Of a stretch of 64,000 nucleotides of DNA, positions 22,408-34,097 are shown piece after piece (the stretch's first letter is position 1; each line of letters starts with the position of its first letter). The stretch is from Glutinoglossum americanum (taxonomy: Eukaryota; Ascomycota; Geoglossomycetes; Geoglossales; Geoglossaceae). The notes under the pieces are model-generated. The model did not search any database, was not told the DNA's origin, and saw only the letters and a list, made by a program, of their open reading frames with translations. The stretch spans positions 101,905-165,904 of the forward strand of contig JAGHQL010000035.1 of assembly GCA_020080175.1 (NCBI GenBank), read 5' to 3'. Position numbers and translations under genes: made by a program.

Positions 22408-23643
22408 TGGTCTAAGAGTTCGTTTTGCTCCTCCGAAGGCATGTAATGTAAATAGCTGATTCCGGATGGAATGGCAGGTAGACGTTCAGAAGACATGCCC
22501 GAATATATGGAGATGCGCTTTGGATGACAACGCAACGTGAGGGGTGGCTCGTGAGCCCCCCAAACTAAGTAGAACACATTGCACACTCTGTAGAACCCAA
22601 AAATTGCTCATTGGAAATCAACAGCAAGGCGATTCTGCAGGTTCTAGCCCTAACTACTTGCTGTAAGCCTAGCTGTTGTTGTCATGATGCACGTCGCGTC
22701 ATCAAGCATATAGCCAGGCTACGGCGCAAGATACCCGGTAGATTTGCTATATTCCTGTAGATTGGGACCTCTCCCTGGGCCATCTGGTCAAGTTCCACAA
22801 TTCTTTACTGGATCCTCTCCATGGACTCAGGGCGACAGATGCCGAAATAGCAACCCCAGTTAAGGATGTCAACGTACACTTAACATCGAGAACGTGCACG
22901 CCCAAAGAAGTAAACGCTCTCCTTTACATCGATCGCTTGGTCTGGTTTAACCGTTGCGAAGGATTCCAGATCCGGCTTTCCGGTCTCCCACATCCGGCTA
23001 GAGACTTGCCTGTCGTGCAAGTCAGGTTCAACAACAACCACAACAACCACAACAATAACGGTACAACATCCGTTGCCACTTAGACAGTGTGTCGCCACAG
23101 TGGAGCCAGAATTCATCAACCAACACTGGAGAAAGGTATCTCCAGAAGATTCCGTCCCGCCCTAACACAAGTAGATTACCAATGATATCGCTTGTACATC
23201 AGATCGATAAACCGGCGTGAAATCTGCTGATCGTTATCAACAGTGCTTCTTCTCCCGCTACTCCATATTAACAAAAAGCCAGCCATTGGCTCAGGAGGAC
23301 GATTCAATGGTGCTCAAGTTCATACCTCATGCAAGGGAGATGACCGAGGAAGACACGTAATGAGCGGCTCCCGACCCCCCCCCCTTCGCTAGGTATCTCC
23401 ATAGAGCAAAAATCCATCTAATACGTATCGAGAACACATGTCTAGCATGTTCTTTCTCGAATACTATACTTTTTGTAGTTTGATAGAGAGTCACGAAGCT
23501 CTGGATGATTTGCCCAACACACGCATGCACAAGCGAGCACGTTACCTGTATTCTCCAATCAACCCTTCCCCTCTTCTCCACACGCCCACCTCATCGAATC
23601 CGCAGTTGATCCATCCAGATCTGCTTCACGGTAGGAGGTCGCT
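22408..23643. promoter_or_regulatory. divergent intergenic region PARG-like/AsnRS
   Basis: About 1.2 kb between two divergent starts. It contains a short CAA/ACA-rich microsatellite (about 23030-23060) and a C9 run near 23376. Open frames are short and unrecognised. Confidence 0.45.
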
Positions 23644-25478
23644 ATGAAAGCCCGGTCGCTTTGCCTTCGCAATCTAAATCAACGAACCGGCCATCACAAC
23701 CGATCCTTTTTACGACACATCTCATCACCTCCACCACCGAATCCTACCATTGCTTCCCTACTCGCCTACCCACAGACCTTTGAGAGCAGAGATAATTCAC
23801 CAGTGACGATCAATGGCTTCGTCCGATCTGTCCGCAAGCAAAAGACTATAGCTTTTGCCGCCATCGGTGATGGTACAACTGTAGAGCCCTTACAGGCGGT
23901 TTTGACTCCCGCACAGGCGGATAGGTGAGTAGCATAAAACTTTATCAGGGTTTTCTTTCTGGTACGATCCCATGGTCCAGCATATTTTACGATTGTTTTT
24001 CAATTGCTAATTGTTCTGAACCTCGGCTCTCCAGTCTCGCTACTGGCACCAGTATCCAGCTTACCGGAGCCTGGAAGCCATCGCCCCAAGGTAAAAAGCA
24101 GAGTCACGAACTGCAAGTGGAGCAATTGAAAGTTCTGAGCGAGACAGAATCTTCAGTGAGTCCTACCTACCAAAATACCGCTCCGTCTCGGAAGGACTGA
24201 ACTCAGATTACCTAGACATATCCGTTGCAAAAAAAGTATCACACACAAGAATACCTCAGAACAATTCCGCACCTACGGTCTCGAACACCATTCAATTCTC
24301 TCCTCCTACGGCTACGGTCCCACAGCATAGCTCGGCTAACTAGCTTTTTCGCCGGAAGGGAGTTCATTCAGACGCACCCACCAATTATAACCTCCTCTGA
24401 CTGCGAGGGAGCCGGAGAGGTGTTCACTCTTACGACAGAAACTCTTCACCCCGCTCAAAGCCTCTCGTTATGTAACTCCAGTGATATGGTAGACGGTACA
24501 GATTCCGATGGAAGCTTCTTCCGGGCCCCAAAGTACCTAACTGTATCTTCTCAACTACATCTTGAAGCTTTGGCCCAATCCGTGGGACGTGTGTGGACTC
24601 TATCTCCAACCTTCAGGGCTGAAAAGAGCGATACATCTCGCCATCTGAGTGAGTTTTACATGCTTGAAACGGAGCTGAGCTTTGTCGATAGCCTCGATCC
24701 CATTATGACACTCGCGGAAGATATGATTCGAGACCTAGTGCGCAGCTTATACGACTCTAGGGTTGGCCAAGAACTTCTGTCCGCAAAAAGAACGGGAGAA
24801 ACCGGACTAGAGGACTTAGCTTCAGCACCAGGAAAAGCCTTACAGAGTCGATGGAAAGGCTTGTTGGATGGCCCTTGGCCTCGCATCACATATACGGAAG
24901 CAATAAATCGGCTCCAAGAGGCTGTAAGAGACAAGGGGGTTTCATTTAATTCCCCCCCAACATGGAATGCCGGGCTACAAGCTGAACATGAGAGATTCAT
25001 CGCTGATGATGTTGGTAAGGGCAGTCCTGTTTATGTTACTGATTACCCTCGAGGCCTCAAAGCCTTCTACATGTCGCCCTCCGCCTGTGAATCTAGTTGT
25101 TGGGGGAGCCAGCCAGCTCCCGGACCAACAGCAGCCTGCTTCGACCTCTTGATGCCAGAGGTTTGCGAAGTGATTGGCGGGTCTCTGCGCGAACATCGTC
25201 TTGCGGAACTACTAGATTCCATGCGCTCACGTGGTCTAATCAAGACAGAGCGATCCCCCGATGCCGGTGGCAGTAGTAGCCCAACACCAGCGAGCAGCTC
25301 GTTGTCAGACGAAGACCTCGGAAACCTCAAATGGTATGTCGATCTCCGCCGATGGTCCAGTGTTCCGCATGGCGGGTTTGGTCTTGGTTTCGACAGATTG
25401 CTTGGGTATCTGGCTGGTGTGGGAAACATCCGGGAAGTCGTCCCATTCCCGAGGTGGGTTGGACGGTGCGATTGCTAA
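23644..25478 (+). CDS. SLM5: asparaginyl-tRNA synthetase, mitochondrial
   Basis: Class II synthetase charging mitochondrial tRNA-Asn. Exons 23644-23924, 24035-24155 and 24216-25478; introns GTGAGT...TCCAG and GTGAGT...CCTAG; 554 aa. An Arg/Asn/His-rich leader (MKARSLCLRNLNQRTGHHNR) fits mitochondrial import. The OB-fold anticodon domain follows (NGFVRSVRKQKTIAFAAIGD). The catalytic core shows HTQEYLRTIPHLRSRTPFNS, SSQLHLEALAQSVGRVWTLS, motif 2 FRAEKSDTSRHLSEFYMLET (about residue 269) and motif 3 HGGFGLGFDRLLGYLAGVGN (about 520). The Asn rather than Asp assignment rests on overall similarity to bacterial-type AsnRS. Confidence 0.92.
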
Positions 25479-25750
25479 TGGGTCAAATCGCTTAGCGGGT
25501 CTGTGTACACCACTTAGGGGTTAAAAGTACTTATTAAGGTAGAGTTTCTTTGTACAATAGGCATTGGCCCAAATATATTCCTCCTCCCCCCCCCCAATTA
25601 CGGAACATATCTTCCAAGTGTAAATAACTCCATAATTCACCTTACTCAACCTTTCGCTCCCGAGAACTCTCTCCTGCAATCATGCTCACTAGTTTGTAGT
25701 TTGTGATTCTCGCAGGCTTGACTACCCAAAGGATCACTATAAGGACCAAT

Positions 25751-25815
25751 AGATCTAATCCTAACGGACGGGCGGGTCCGATCCTAACAAACTGACAGAT
25801 CCGATTCTAACATGT
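25751..25815 (+). repeat. three imperfect direct repeats
   Basis: AGATCTAATCCTAACGGAC (25751), GGTCCGATCCTAACAAACTG (25775) and AGATCCGATTCTAACATG (25797) share a GATCYRATYCTAAC core at spacings of 24 and 22 bases. This spacing could suit repeated protein binding, but the function is unknown. Confidence 0.6.
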
Positions 25816-28456
25816 CGCCCAGTGGTTCCAAGCCAACAAACCGTGGTAAGATTCGCTCAAGTCTGTTCGCAGCAGAAACTTTGATACACGGCAAAAAAAT
25901 ACCCAGGGGACAAGATAGCTCCCGGCATCCAAGCCATCCCTAACCAAGACCTACAGTAACTAGCAGGCGCAGAGCACAGAGGCGTAGAGGCCAGTACCCA
26001 CCGGGGCAGAAGATACGGACGCCGTCACCCTCCAAACAAGGGGGCTCGAGTTTGCGAAGAGGCTTCTCTAAGACAAGAATCTGGGGAAAAGCGAATAAGG
26101 AACCACGGCAGGCAGAATACCCGGAGTCGGCAGGGGGACAAAAGAGAGAGAGAGAGGGGGGGGGGGAGAATCCAACCCGACACCTTATCTTCCAGACGCG
26201 TTTTTTTGACCTCCCTTCCCACATTCACTCTGATCTCAAACACAGATCTTGAGTTTTTTTTTTTTTTTTTTGAGAAAAACTGTGCTTCCAAGGGGATGGA
26301 TGGTGGCTGTCGTTCTCGGTGCACGATCTCGGTGGGGATCAAGTCCCCCCCCCCCCGGCCCACCTTGTGGGGTTACTCTGCTGTTTGGGTCATAGCAGTT
26401 GGTGTCGAGCGGGGTTGGATGGGAGGGTTTGTTTAGGGGTTCCCCTCTCCGAGGTCCCTGGATTCGTGGTTTCGGGTTCCGTTTATTTATTCGTACGGGG
26501 GGGGGTTTGGGATTGGGGTTGGGGTTGGGGTGTTGAGTGATTGTGTTTTGGCATTACTGTGGGAGCGTGTGTTTGTTGGTGTGAGGTGAAGGGCCACGTA
26601 CCCAGGCCTGGTTTCTCTTCTTCTGCTTCGCCTAGGTTGTTGTCACGCCGGCGTCTTATACACGAAACATTGAGATTTCCTCTCTTCGTTTCAATTCGTC
26701 GAGCGGATTGAATATCTGCTTGTGGTATACGAGCGGCTCATCCCCTTCTTTCTTTACTTCTTTCTCTCTTTCTTATCCCCTGGTAGTAACAACTCTCATG
26801 AGCAGGCGTCATGTTTCCCCCCCGCCGCCTACTTGTTAAGGTCGGCGATATTTTTTCTTTTCTTTTTTCTTCCCTTCTCTTCTCACCACGTCTCTCACCC
26901 GGGACGTTAAAGAGTTACTATAGGATAATTTCCTAGGGATAAGGATAAGACGGAGATCGAATCCCAAACGCCTACCTTTCATTTATTATATATTTCTTTC
27001 TCTCCTTCATCTCCATTTAGCCTATCCATTCATCCCAACATAGAGCTCCCTCTATCCATTTTGGGTTTTCTATATTTCCAAGGAAACATCACAAACCCCA
27101 CCTTATTCCCCCACGCCCTCACTCCTACACGTGATATTAAGTGAAAGGAATGAATATTGAGGGGAGGTAATTTCTCCGACCTGCATTCCGAAAGCTATTT
27201 TCCCCTCCATTCCGCCCCAAACGGCTGTCATCAACAGTCTGACAGCATAAACATATAAGCTTGCATATAAGCTTACTCCGCACAAAGCCCCAGTAAACTT
27301 GCCTCCCCTGTCAGATTTAGGTGAGGCGCAAAACCCACAACGGCGACTAAGACACCAACCAACACTTAACGCGTTCCAATCCTTCCATGTCTCCCACCCT
27401 GGTTTTTTTTTTTTTAAGAACCCAAGACACCAACGAAGGAACGACGAAATAAATAAACGGGGGTGGGATCCGTTGGATCCACGCCCCGCGATCTGCGGCG
27501 TTGCGCCTTTTTTTCGAATTTAGAAAAGAAAATTACTAAAGGGTTTTTTTTTTTCCGGCGCGGGGGCGAAAAAAAAAAAAACCACACACACAACACGCTC
27601 CGGAGGATTTGTAAAAGTATAAAATGAAAAAAATAAAAAATAAAAATGGAGAAAGAGGAATACGGCCCTTCGATGGGTTGTTTCCGGGGGTATCCGGGGA
27701 CTAAAAAATCGCTCAAGGGAACAAAAAGCTTCGAAGTAAGGCCGGCCCTAAAAACGTCTCTCGTATTTTTCGGTTCCGGTTGGAAGGGGTTCATCGTTTG
27801 ATCGAGGCAGAGGCAGAGTGGCAGATAGGCGCTAGAACTACGTAGGGCGAGGATCCTCCTCCTGCCTTGGACGTTTTTATTATTAGGACCCTCTGCTGAA
27901 CCCGAGAGCCAAATTGCCAGGGGCCCGGGGGGGGTCTTTCCGCTGCGCAGGATTAGAAAAGAAGCATCAGTCTACGCAGGGCGAGACGTTTTCAGAAAGT
28001 CGTGTTGCTGGTATTGCCCGGTTCGAGCCAATTCAGCCGTGCACACGTGTAACGGCTTGGCTTTCTCGGGTTCCGACATGTAGCAGGAGCACAAAGACGA
28101 GAGTCGTTTAGCCGGTTAGTCACTGGTCACGCCGCATGCGGTAATCGGGTAATCATCCTGATATCAGCCACGTCCCTCGGAGGCTGGGGCTGTTGCGGTC
28201 TCGGTTCTTGCTCTGCGTTGGTATTGTGGAGCGAGAAGCCCGAAGCCATCTGTCGTGTACATGCGTGCACCTTTATTGGCGGACGGCGTGGGACGCCGGA
28301 GCGCGCAGCAGAGGGTAAAGAGGCCAGCTTGCGGAAAGGCAAAAGCCTCCCGCCGTACGTGTGTGCGTGTGCGTGTGCGTGCTCGTACGACGCCAACAAG
28401 GGCCAGCAAGGCTCCAGGACCAAGCAGGCAGCCTGGCCTTGCCTGGCAATGTCTAA

Positions 28457-28510
28457 CTTGCCTAGCTTGCCTAACTTGCCTAACTTGCCTAGCTTGCCTA
28501 ACCTGCTTAA
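28457..28510 (+). repeat. 9-bp minisatellite (CTTGCCTAR), about 6 units
   Basis: Consecutive units CTTGCCTAG and CTTGCCTAA run from 28457, decaying into related sequence to about 28540. The array explains the apparent Leu/Cys/Thr-rich open frames here. Confidence 0.9.
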
Positions 28511-28954
28511 CTCGCCGGAACTTGCCCGACGTGCCTAACTTCCAACTTGCAGGCCTTGCTTTCTTCTGCTGCTTCTAGCACGGTGCCAAGTCCTCGCTTA
28601 AGCAACTTAATCGACCGCTCAGAATCTGACCCGATGCAGCGTCGATTGCAAGCGTCGCGGAAAAGTAAAAAGAGGCGGTGGTGTGTGGGATTGCGCTGTG
28701 CTCATGAGCCATTCCGTTCCGCTGCAGCACCGACCGCCATCAAAATCATGCTCACGAACCACCGTTCGAGATGTCCGCCGACGGGAAATTCCGTCCAGGA
28801 TCCTTTCCAATCTGCAGACGACTCATACCGCGGCAATCCCCCCCCGGTCCACTCACCACCGGCCGCTAGCCCTTACATATCTTACATACCAAGAGCAGCC
28901 TCTCCTCGCGATTACATAACAGAGCGAGATGAAGAAAAACCCTCCCACTTTGGT

Positions 28955-29002
28955 TCGCTGCTTGCTTCGCTGCCTGCTTCGCTGCTTGTTTCGCTGCTTG
29001 CT
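28955..29002 (+). repeat. 12-bp minisatellite (TCGCTGCTTGCT), 4 units
   Basis: Four adjacent 12-base units with one or no change each. The array explains repeated Ala-Ser-Leu or Lys-Gln-Ala frames on the two strands. Confidence 0.9.
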
Positions 29003-30485
29003 TGCCTCGTGCTTGGCAGCCTCGCGTCGCTTCGTATAAAAATGGGAGGGCAGGGATCGATAGTCGGATATCGTCGGCCGCAGAGCCTAATTTCCAATCC
29101 CCAGTCCGATCAACGGCTCGGCGCATGGCTTGACCCCGTTCAGCGTAATCAATTTTCTCAGTTTCTCAGTTTCAGGGAGAGTGAGGTGTGTGGTTCCAAG
29201 AACCACTCAGGAAACTTGGCAATACCAAGGCATTTCCGCGAAGCTTAAAGAAGGCTTACGCGTCTTTGTCCGACCGGTGACATCCCAACAGATCCCCACA
29301 CATCCGAAACAGGACAGCCGTAGCTAAAACCCCCAGCTACAGCGGCGCAAACCTGCGCCCGCTCCCGACTCGCCGGGCTGCAATATCCTGCAATCCTCTC
29401 TGCAATCCTCTCTGCACCTCTCTGTTTTTGTTTCCTTCCCCGTGTGGACGGCTTGGACGGCAAGGAGACGAGAGGCCCCCCGCGCGCTTCCCTTGGCCAG
29501 AGGGCAGGCTGGACTTGGACTCCTGGGCAAGGGCATGCGGAGCGAGATGTGGGAAGGGATGATATTGGGCCGGCATTTTCGGCAGCTGGCTTTGTCCTTG
29601 TCGCCCTACACACTACGCGGAAATAAAATTTATCTCTCGAGTCGTTTAAAACCCATGTGTGCGCGTATTGTACGTACATACATGTAACGTGGTGGCGGAT
29701 CAAACTCTAAGTCAGCGGCGTCGCGACAAGCATTTTAACGTTGGACAGGGGGCACAGTTCAGCCGATGTAGGTACGAGATTGATTGCTGGACCGCTCTTT
29801 ACCGATCACGAGACACGGTCCGTCTGGATCCTTCTGATCTTCTGATCTTGTGAGATCTCGAGGTCGGCACAATCGATCCCGAATCCTCCGTTGGGGGGGG
29901 AGGGAGAGAGGGAGAGAGGGAGGAGAGAGGCAAGAGAGGGAGATTTGGAAGGAAAAAAAAGGCAAGACAAAGGATGATGATTCGATGGCCCGATGATTAG
30001 GTGACTCGCGTGTGATTAGAGACAAGACAAGGCTATCCCGAGTGCGTGGCAAAGGGACTTGAGCGCCGAGTGCGTGGAGAGTACTTATCCGCTCCTGGAA
30101 GCCTTTGGTAACCTGTCTTACGAATCGGTTGAATCGAAGGCTCCAGTTGAGCTCTTGTATGGGCCGGCAGCGTGCTTGGCGCTCCCTTGTCAAGAAACAA
30201 AAAAACTTGGCCCCCAAATCCCCAAGAGCTGCAAATGCTGAAAAGCTCAAACGCTGAAAATGCTTGGCCCATGCACTTTTAAGGTTGTGTGGAGCGACGG
30301 AGAAAGTTGCACTCGCGGCCTCCCTTGCTAGTTCGATTCGCAATTCTTTTTTCGGTCACAGAGCCGTGGTGGGGGCAGCCATAGCCGGATTTGCTTGTTC
30401 CGGGCCCATGATTTGCGTAAAGACGGAGGCATGGCGCATCTTACTTTAAATGTGCTACCCGTTCGTAACTCTAATTCTGGACTCG

Positions 30486-30553
30486 CACACACCGCACACA
30501 CCCACACACCCACACACACCCACACCCACACCCACACCCACACCCACACCCAC
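30486..30553 (+). repeat. CACA/CCCACA microsatellite
   Basis: An AC-rich array resolving into exact CCCACA hexamers at about 30520-30552. It is not a fungal telomere repeat (TTAGGG class). Confidence 0.9.
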
Positions 30554-31512
30554 GTACTCACATGCCCACACACCATACCCCAAGAGCACATACCCCAAGA
30601 GCGACATGGATGTACCCCAACCCAATATGGCCAAGCAAAGACGAGAAGCATCTTGGAATTGATTACTGCTTGGAGGAAGCCTAAACAACCGTGGCTTATT
30701 TGTTTTATTTTAGCTGGCGGGGCTAAGCAGCGCCCGTGAGTCAGGAAGGAGGGCACACGAAGCCAGACGCCGTCGCAACCTTGTTTGCGGAACCCAGATC
30801 TCTCCTGGTGTCCGACGATCCCGCGGGACCCATTTCCGTTTCGGCCTCTGTGCTGCTCGCTGGGGTGGCGGGATGCCCCAGAGACCAAGACCAAGACCCC
30901 AAAAAAAATAAAAAAAAATAAAAAAATAAAACAAACAAAATAAAATAAAATCCCGTGTCGCAAAGAGCGCATCGTTTTCGTTTGCCACGCAGTCCCGTTC
31001 GGTGCCCCGTATCGCGATGAGCAGCAGATCCATCTTGTATCCGTGTGATGCGTAATTCAACGCTTCTGGCTCTGCCGCCGTTGGCTCCGCGCCGATTGCT
31101 CGTCTCAGGGTAAATGATACGTAGTTAGTTATTATAATCCGCCGCGCAGGCCTCTCGGGGCGAGAGAGACTGCATCAGATCATGCCTGGATAGGCGGTGC
31201 AGCGTTCCAGCTATATACATACACATACACACACACATACATTCCCTCTTAATCTCTGTTGCTATCTATCTACCGCCGGATCTTACGCTGGGCTTCTGCC
31301 ACCCAAACTCTCACACACACACACCAACCCAACTTCCTTCCCCAACTGACTTGGATTGCCCCCAACCCTCCCAACTCTAACTCTAACCCACGCCTATTTA
31401 CATACATCATACATAAGCCTGAGGCAGGGTCGCGTTTGCGCCGCATCGCCTGCCGGGGTGCGCGCCCAAGACCGAACGAGAAGAAGGTTAGTTGCTCGAT
31501 TGCTTGATTGGG

Positions 31513-31560
31513 TGCTTGGGTGCTTGGGTGCTTGGATGCTTGGATGCTTGGATGCTTGGA
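31513..31560 (+). repeat. 8-bp minisatellite (TGCTTGGR), 6 units
   Basis: Six adjacent 8-base units: two TGCTTGGG followed by four TGCTTGGA. It is the third array in this intergenic region built on a GCTTG core. Confidence 0.9.
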
Positions 31561-32660
31561 CGCTCTGCTTGGTTGCTTAGCTGCTCGCTCCGGTGTCACG
31601 TCCTCGAGAGTGCGCTCCCATCCAACCCTGTTCTGCTCTAACTCATCCTCATACAGGCTCTAGTCAGCACCACCAGCTCGGTAGATTGGAATGACCATGG
31701 CCATTCATAATCGACGCATTCCAAGCTCGTCTCAAACTCGCCCTCTCTAACTCTGATCTCATCCGTCCAATTAATCTCAATGTCAACGTCGAGCATCGAT
31801 TTAGCGCCTTCCTCAAACCGATTTCCGCCTTCCGTTCCCTTTTTACTCCCTCGCATTCCCGTTTGTGAGTTCGCTCCTCGACGCCCCCAACCGCACAACA
31901 CTCAGCTCCAGCCTTCTCGACTTGCGCCGCACCCAACCTGCGCTGACTGAGACTAAAAAAAATTCTGTCGCTGCTGGCCCCTACGTACATACATCCATAC
32001 ATCAACCGCCAGTTTAGCCCCCGTGCGAAAATACTAACCACCATTCCTCATACTCTGTTGCGTTCAGACTTCTTCCTGCTTGACAACTCTAAATCGTCCA
32101 TGAATCGTTACACATAGATTGTTGCTCTGCCAGTAAGCCAGGGAATCTCCTTGATATCTGCGGCCCCACCAGTTCTACCTCTTCACTACCGATCCAAACT
32201 CCCCTGGCTCTCTTGTCTTCAAATCTTCTCCCCAGTCCTTTGCAAGTCATCATATGTGGTTTCTTCGATTAATCTAGCCCAGAGAACGCATTTCAATTCA
32301 AGCATGTTTCTTTTCCTGTCTACGTTACACAATCAATTTGGAATAGGTCCCTAACGAGTTGCTTGCCCTCCAGCTTCCCAATATCCCATAAAAGAAGTAC
32401 TAGTTGCAAATATCAATTCGACTGCCGTCCTGGCGACTTTTTTTTTTTGCGTCTCCTCAAAGCGTCCCACGGATCACCACCAGCTTACAGGGCTTGGGTG
32501 CACATTCTCGCCTCTCGCGCAAAGCTCTTACGGGAGGGATCGTGCGCAATCCGATACTCGTGCAACGTCGTGAACGTTGTCTTACGGCACCCCTCTCTCT
32601 TCTCTTTTCCCTTTCCCCTAAGGGTTCTCGTGGGGATCGCCAGTCCGGCGAGGCTCCACG

Positions 32661-34097
32661 ATGATGGAGACGTATCATGGCCACGTCCGGTCTCCCGCGG
32701 ATGCTATACTACTATTCGAAGCCTGCCGATTAGGTTTGTTACCTCGGGTACAAAGGAGATTATCGGAGAAAGAACGGCAGTCGATCAAGTCTGGATCGGT
32801 ATTTGTGTGGGACGAACGAGAGGCAGGGATGAGAAGATGGACCGACGGCAAGTCATGGAGCGCCAGCAGAGTGTCGGGTAGCTTCCTCACATATCGGGAG
32901 ATGGAAGGCAAGAGAGGCGGAAACAATTTCGCTCCGCCGGTTACGACCCCACAAGCACAAGCGGCCCAAGGGAGGAATGGGAAGACTCCGGACAGCCAGC
33001 GATGGAGCGATTCGGATATGGATATGGGAGAAGATGGTCCCGACGGGTATAGATATAAACCTGATGGCTTGATGAAGCAATCGTTCAGCATCACAACTGC
33101 AAACGGCCAGCATCTCCACCTGATCAGTTATTACGCTCGATCACATCCGACGGCACAGGGATTGATACAACCAACCAACGATCCAATGCTAAACAAGATC
33201 CGCCCGCAGAAGGGCATGTACCCGGAGTCGACCGTCCACGAGCAGCAGAACATGCCTATGGTGTCACAGGGTCCTGTGAACGGGGGCACGTACTCTCCCT
33301 CTTCTCATAGCATGGCGGCCGCGCCCGCCTCAGGTTACCCAGCGGCCGTAGGCGCGAACCCCATCTACGGATGGCCACCAACTCCAATGTCAACGCCCCC
33401 TACGAGTTATCCCTCAGGACTCTATGGTTCGACCGCACAATTGCCGCCGCCAGCTGGCGGCGCTGGCGCACCTCCATCACACTACAGCCAACAGAATGCC
33501 CATCCAACATCATCCGCGCCTTCAATGAACCCCCTTGATCGGCCACCTCCCCCGCACTCCGAAAGCAACCTGCCCCGACCGCCTCCGCCTCCCACGCACA
33601 GAGGTGCGATGCCGCATTACCATCAGGCCTCGCCGCACTCGCAATACGTCGCGAACCCGTCTCCTAGAGTTGCACAGAGTGTATTGATTGCCCAGCAACA
33701 AGCACAATCGCAAGCTCAATACGCCCAAGGCTCCCCTCAGCCGGCCTTCAACACCACACCAAGATATATGTCCCCATTAGCATCAGCGGTGACACCGACT
33801 CAACCAGCGATGGCGGCCTCCCGGACACCACCAAGCCTGGAGAAATGGGATGTCAACCCAATTCGAGAGTCGCCGTCATCAGGAAACAGCATTCCGAGCG
33901 TTGGGTCGATGATGAACGGAACCTGCTCGTCCGAGAACGGTGGGAACGCGAAGGGCGAGGCAAGCCGTCCTGGGAGCAGAAGCCCCGGCGGTACCCAGAA
34001 GAATCCAGGCGTTCCGCAGGACATTCCAAGCGAGAAATTGGGGTTCAGGGAGGATATGAGAGCATTGAGGGTCCTGGATCGGGTATTTGCCGCATAA
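32661..34097 (+). CDS. WOPR-domain master regulator, Gti1/Pac2 family (WOR1/RYP1/SGE1 type)
   Basis: Sequence-specific DNA-binding protein of the family that controls white-opaque switching in Candida (Wor1), the yeast phase in Histoplasma (Ryp1) and pathogenic growth in Fusarium (Sge1). Single exon, 478 aa. The first WOPR half begins almost at the start: TYHGHVRSPADAILLFEACR, LGLLPRVQRRLSEKERQSIK, SGSVFVWDEREAGMRRWTDG and KSWSASRVSGSFLTYREME. After a disordered spacer, the second half is GLMKQSFSITTANGQHLHLI (about residues 135-155) followed by SYYARSHP. The rest is Pro/Gln/Ser-rich, a possible activation or condensation region, ending GFREDMRALRVLDRVFAA. It has only about 3 residues before the WOPR domain. 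It is flanked by 7.2 kb and 3.2 kb without genes, suggesting elaborate control. Confidence 0.93.
   Translation: MMETYHGHVRSPADAILLFEACRLGLLPRVQRRLSEKERQSIKSGSVFVWDEREAGMRRWTDGKSWSASRVSGSFLTYREMEGKRGGNNFAPPVTTPQAQAAQGRNGKTPDSQRWSDSDMDMGEDGPDGYRYKPDGLMKQSFSITTANGQHLHLISYYARSHPTAQGLIQPTNDPMLNKIRPQKGMYPESTVHEQQNMPMVSQGPVNGGTYSPSSHSMAAAPASGYPAAVGANPIYGWPPTPMSTPPTSYPSGLYGSTAQLPPPAGGAGAPPSHYSQQNAHPTSSAPSMNPLDRPPPPHSESNLPRPPPPPTHRGAMPHYHQASPHSQYVANPSPRVAQSVLIAQQQAQSQAQYAQGSPQPAFNTTPRYMSPLASAVTPTQPAMAASRTPPSLEKWDVNPIRESPSSGNSIPSVGSMMNGTCSSENGGNAKGEASRPGSRSPGGTQKNPGVPQDIPSEKLGFREDMRALRVLDRVFAA

Larger units (their letters stand above)
25479..32660. promoter_or_regulatory. 7.2 kb non-coding region upstream of the WOPR regulator
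   Basis: No gene is supported on either strand. Open frames here are driven by simple repeats (Leu/Cys/Thr, Gly/Val or Ser/Leu tracts) and lack domains. Contents: three imperfect direct repeats near 25751-25815; long C, G and T runs at 26156-26165, 26252-26271 and 26346-26354; three GCTTG-based minisatellites at 28457-28510, 28955-29002 and 31513-31560; a CCCACA array at 30486-30553; and pyrimidine-rich sequence from 31250 onward. WOR1 of Candida albicans is known for an exceptionally long upstream region and long 5' leader, so this stretch is probably promoter plus leader of the gene at 32661. That assignment is inference. Confidence 0.55.

Noticed and set aside
28218-29248. Long plus-strand frames, one with repeated Leu-Thr-Cys-Leu-Ala-Cys and another rich in Ser-Leu-Ala
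   Set aside because: Produced by the 9-bp and 12-bp minisatellites; no domain and no codon-like constraint.
30328-30972. 214-codon minus-strand frame with Val-Trp-Val/Gly tracts
   Set aside because: It reads through the CCCACA array and poly-A/T; low complexity only.
25479-32660. Exact WOPR-binding motif TTAAAGTTT upstream of the WOPR gene
   Set aside because: Only partial matches were seen (such as TTAAAGTAA on the minus strand near 30440), so self-binding cannot be claimed from this.
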